Source: Campylobacter showae
GTDB taxonomy: Bacteria > Campylobacterota > Campylobacteria > Campylobacterales > Campylobacteraceae
Direction of reading: 5' to 3'
NCBI RefSeq assembly: GCF_900573985.1
Contig: NZ_UWOK01000001.1
Location: 1,922,001-1,986,000 of the forward strand
Length of the DNA stretch: 64,000 nucleotides
How positions within the stretch are numbered: position 1 is the first letter of the stretch; each line of letters starts with the position of its first letter. The notes below the pieces were generated by a model that saw only the letters and a list, made by a program, of their open reading frames with translations, was not told the origin of the DNA and ran no database searches. Shown piece by piece: positions 63,583-64,000 of the stretch. The translations under genes and the position numbers were made by a program.

Positions 63583-63735
63583 TTATAGTTTATTTATCTT
63601 TTCGGTTTTGCTGTTTGAGGGCTCAGACGGCGCTTCGTAGAACGGATCGCCCTTGTGGCCGCAGCCTGCTATAAAAATTAACAAAAAAAATGCTAAAATC
63701 GCCTTATGAAAGACGCTAAGACTATTATTCGACAT
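63583..63735 (-). CDS. LptM-like 50-residue lipoprotein
   Basis: 50 residues from the ATG at 63735: MSNNSLSVFHKAILAFFLLI, then lipobox IAGC and the CGHKGDPFYEA motif, close to the CGLKGPLY start of the LptM (YifL) lipoproteins that assist LptD maturation. Overlaps the start of the divergent gene at 63706 by 30 bases. Short enough to be missed by usual gene finding. Function by resemblance. Confidence 0.65.
   Translation of the reverse strand: MSNNSLSVFHKAILAFFLLIFIAGCGHKGDPFYEAPSEPSNSKTEKINKL
63694..63699 (+). promoter_or_regulatory. Possible -10 box of the DUF721-like gene (leaderless transcript?)
   Basis: TAAAAT preceded by TGC (extended -10 TGCTAAAAT) ends six bases before the ATG at 63706, so transcription may begin at or near the first codon. 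Confidence 0.35.
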
Positions 63736-64000
63736 ATTGTTGATAATCCTTTTTATAAAGAGTTAAAAAACCGTAGCGAATGCGGAGAATTTTTACAGCT
63801 TTTAAGCCTAAATCATCGCAGGCTCATCGCCTTTTGCTACGAGAAAAACGGCGTTTTGTTTTTTGCCCTGTTTCATCCGTTAGGACTTCAGGAATTAAAA
63901 AGCGATAGTAGTATAAAAATGTTAAAAGGCTTATTAAAAATCTATTCTAGCGTAAATTTTGACGGTAGGCTCGCTCGCGTAACGGACGTTAAATTTTTTG
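63706..64000 (+). CDS. DUF721 (DciA-like) protein, partial at window edge
   Basis: 98 codons before the window ends. Start MKDAKTIIRHIVDNPFYKEL; helical N-terminal part with LLSLNHRRLIAFCYEKNGVLFFALFHPLG and a C-terminal GLLKIYSSVNF segment. This resembles the short DUF721/DciA family whose members load the DnaB helicase. Carboxyl end is cut off, so family is provisional. Confidence 0.45.
   Translation, partial: MKDAKTIIRHIVDNPFYKELKNRSECGEFLQLLSLNHRRLIAFCYEKNGVLFFALFHPLGLQELKSDSSIKMLKGLLKIYSSVNFDGRLARVTDVKFF

Noticed and set aside
1..64000. CRISPR arrays, insertion sequences and prophage structural genes
   Set aside because: No regularly spaced repeat array, no transposase with terminal repeats and no capsid or tail genes were seen.

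Overview
The window looks like chromosome from a Campylobacter (Campylobacterota), probably one of the non-thermophilic, higher-GC species close to C. showae, C. rectus or C. curvus. Supporting signs are the gene order serA / small membrane protein / rpsA / ispH / aroA / pheT / pheS with a divergent HIT gene; the block argH, pckA, pycB, two SNF-type symporters and atpE, where AtpE still carries a signal peptide; a soluble CZB-type chemoreceptor; and the purD-linked 6S RNA candidate. The species is inferred from memory of these gene orders, not from a search. Non-coding DNA is saturated with the palindromic hexamer AAATTT.

Layout. 1-4.2 kb: a Sel1-repeat protein and an ABC importer operon headed by an odd protein resembling part of the iron-hydrogenase large subunit. 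4.2-13 kb: dnaE (with a duplicated OB-fold region), a glutamyl-Q tRNA synthetase with a large insert, an RNA-binding protein, a DJ-1 family protein, an 83-codon SelW-like selenoprotein read through an in-frame UGA, EF-P and small genes. 13-22.8 kb: housekeeping genes for serine, isoprenoid, aromatic and phenylalanyl-tRNA synthesis plus S1. 22.9-30 kb: accessory genes (UPF0174 pair with a small HTH gene, chemoreceptor, cupin, MdaB-like quinone reductase, an amidohydrolase remnant). 29.5-42.8 kb: CAP-domain lipoprotein, the PEP carboxykinase and carboxylase pair, a DUF4139 protein, TRAP permease, two SNF symporters and atpE.

42.9-48.8 kb is a compact integrative element of about 5.8 kb inserted at the 3' end of a tRNA-Leu(GAG) gene and bounded by a 15-bp direct repeat. 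It carries a tyrosine integrase, an HUH-type replication protein, a small coiled-coil protein and a Mob/Pre-like HUH relaxase, with several large palindromes in its non-coding DNA. It is the main accessory system here: a candidate self-replicating (rolling-circle) and mobilizable element with no visible cargo.

49.2-64 kb: a minus-strand series purD-rdd-lptD-phosphoribosyltransferase-pnp-usp preceded by a 6S RNA candidate, then hemD, a PIN/NYN-like protein with a repeated motif, a double-cupin gene, an AT-rich HNH nuclease gene, guaA, nhaD, a 50-residue LptM-like lipoprotein and the start of a DUF721-like gene cut by the window edge.

Points most worth checking are the SelW selenoprotein, the tRNA-Leu element with its palindromes and repeats, the DnaE duplication, the possible homopolymer shift at the lptD start, and the 6S RNA.
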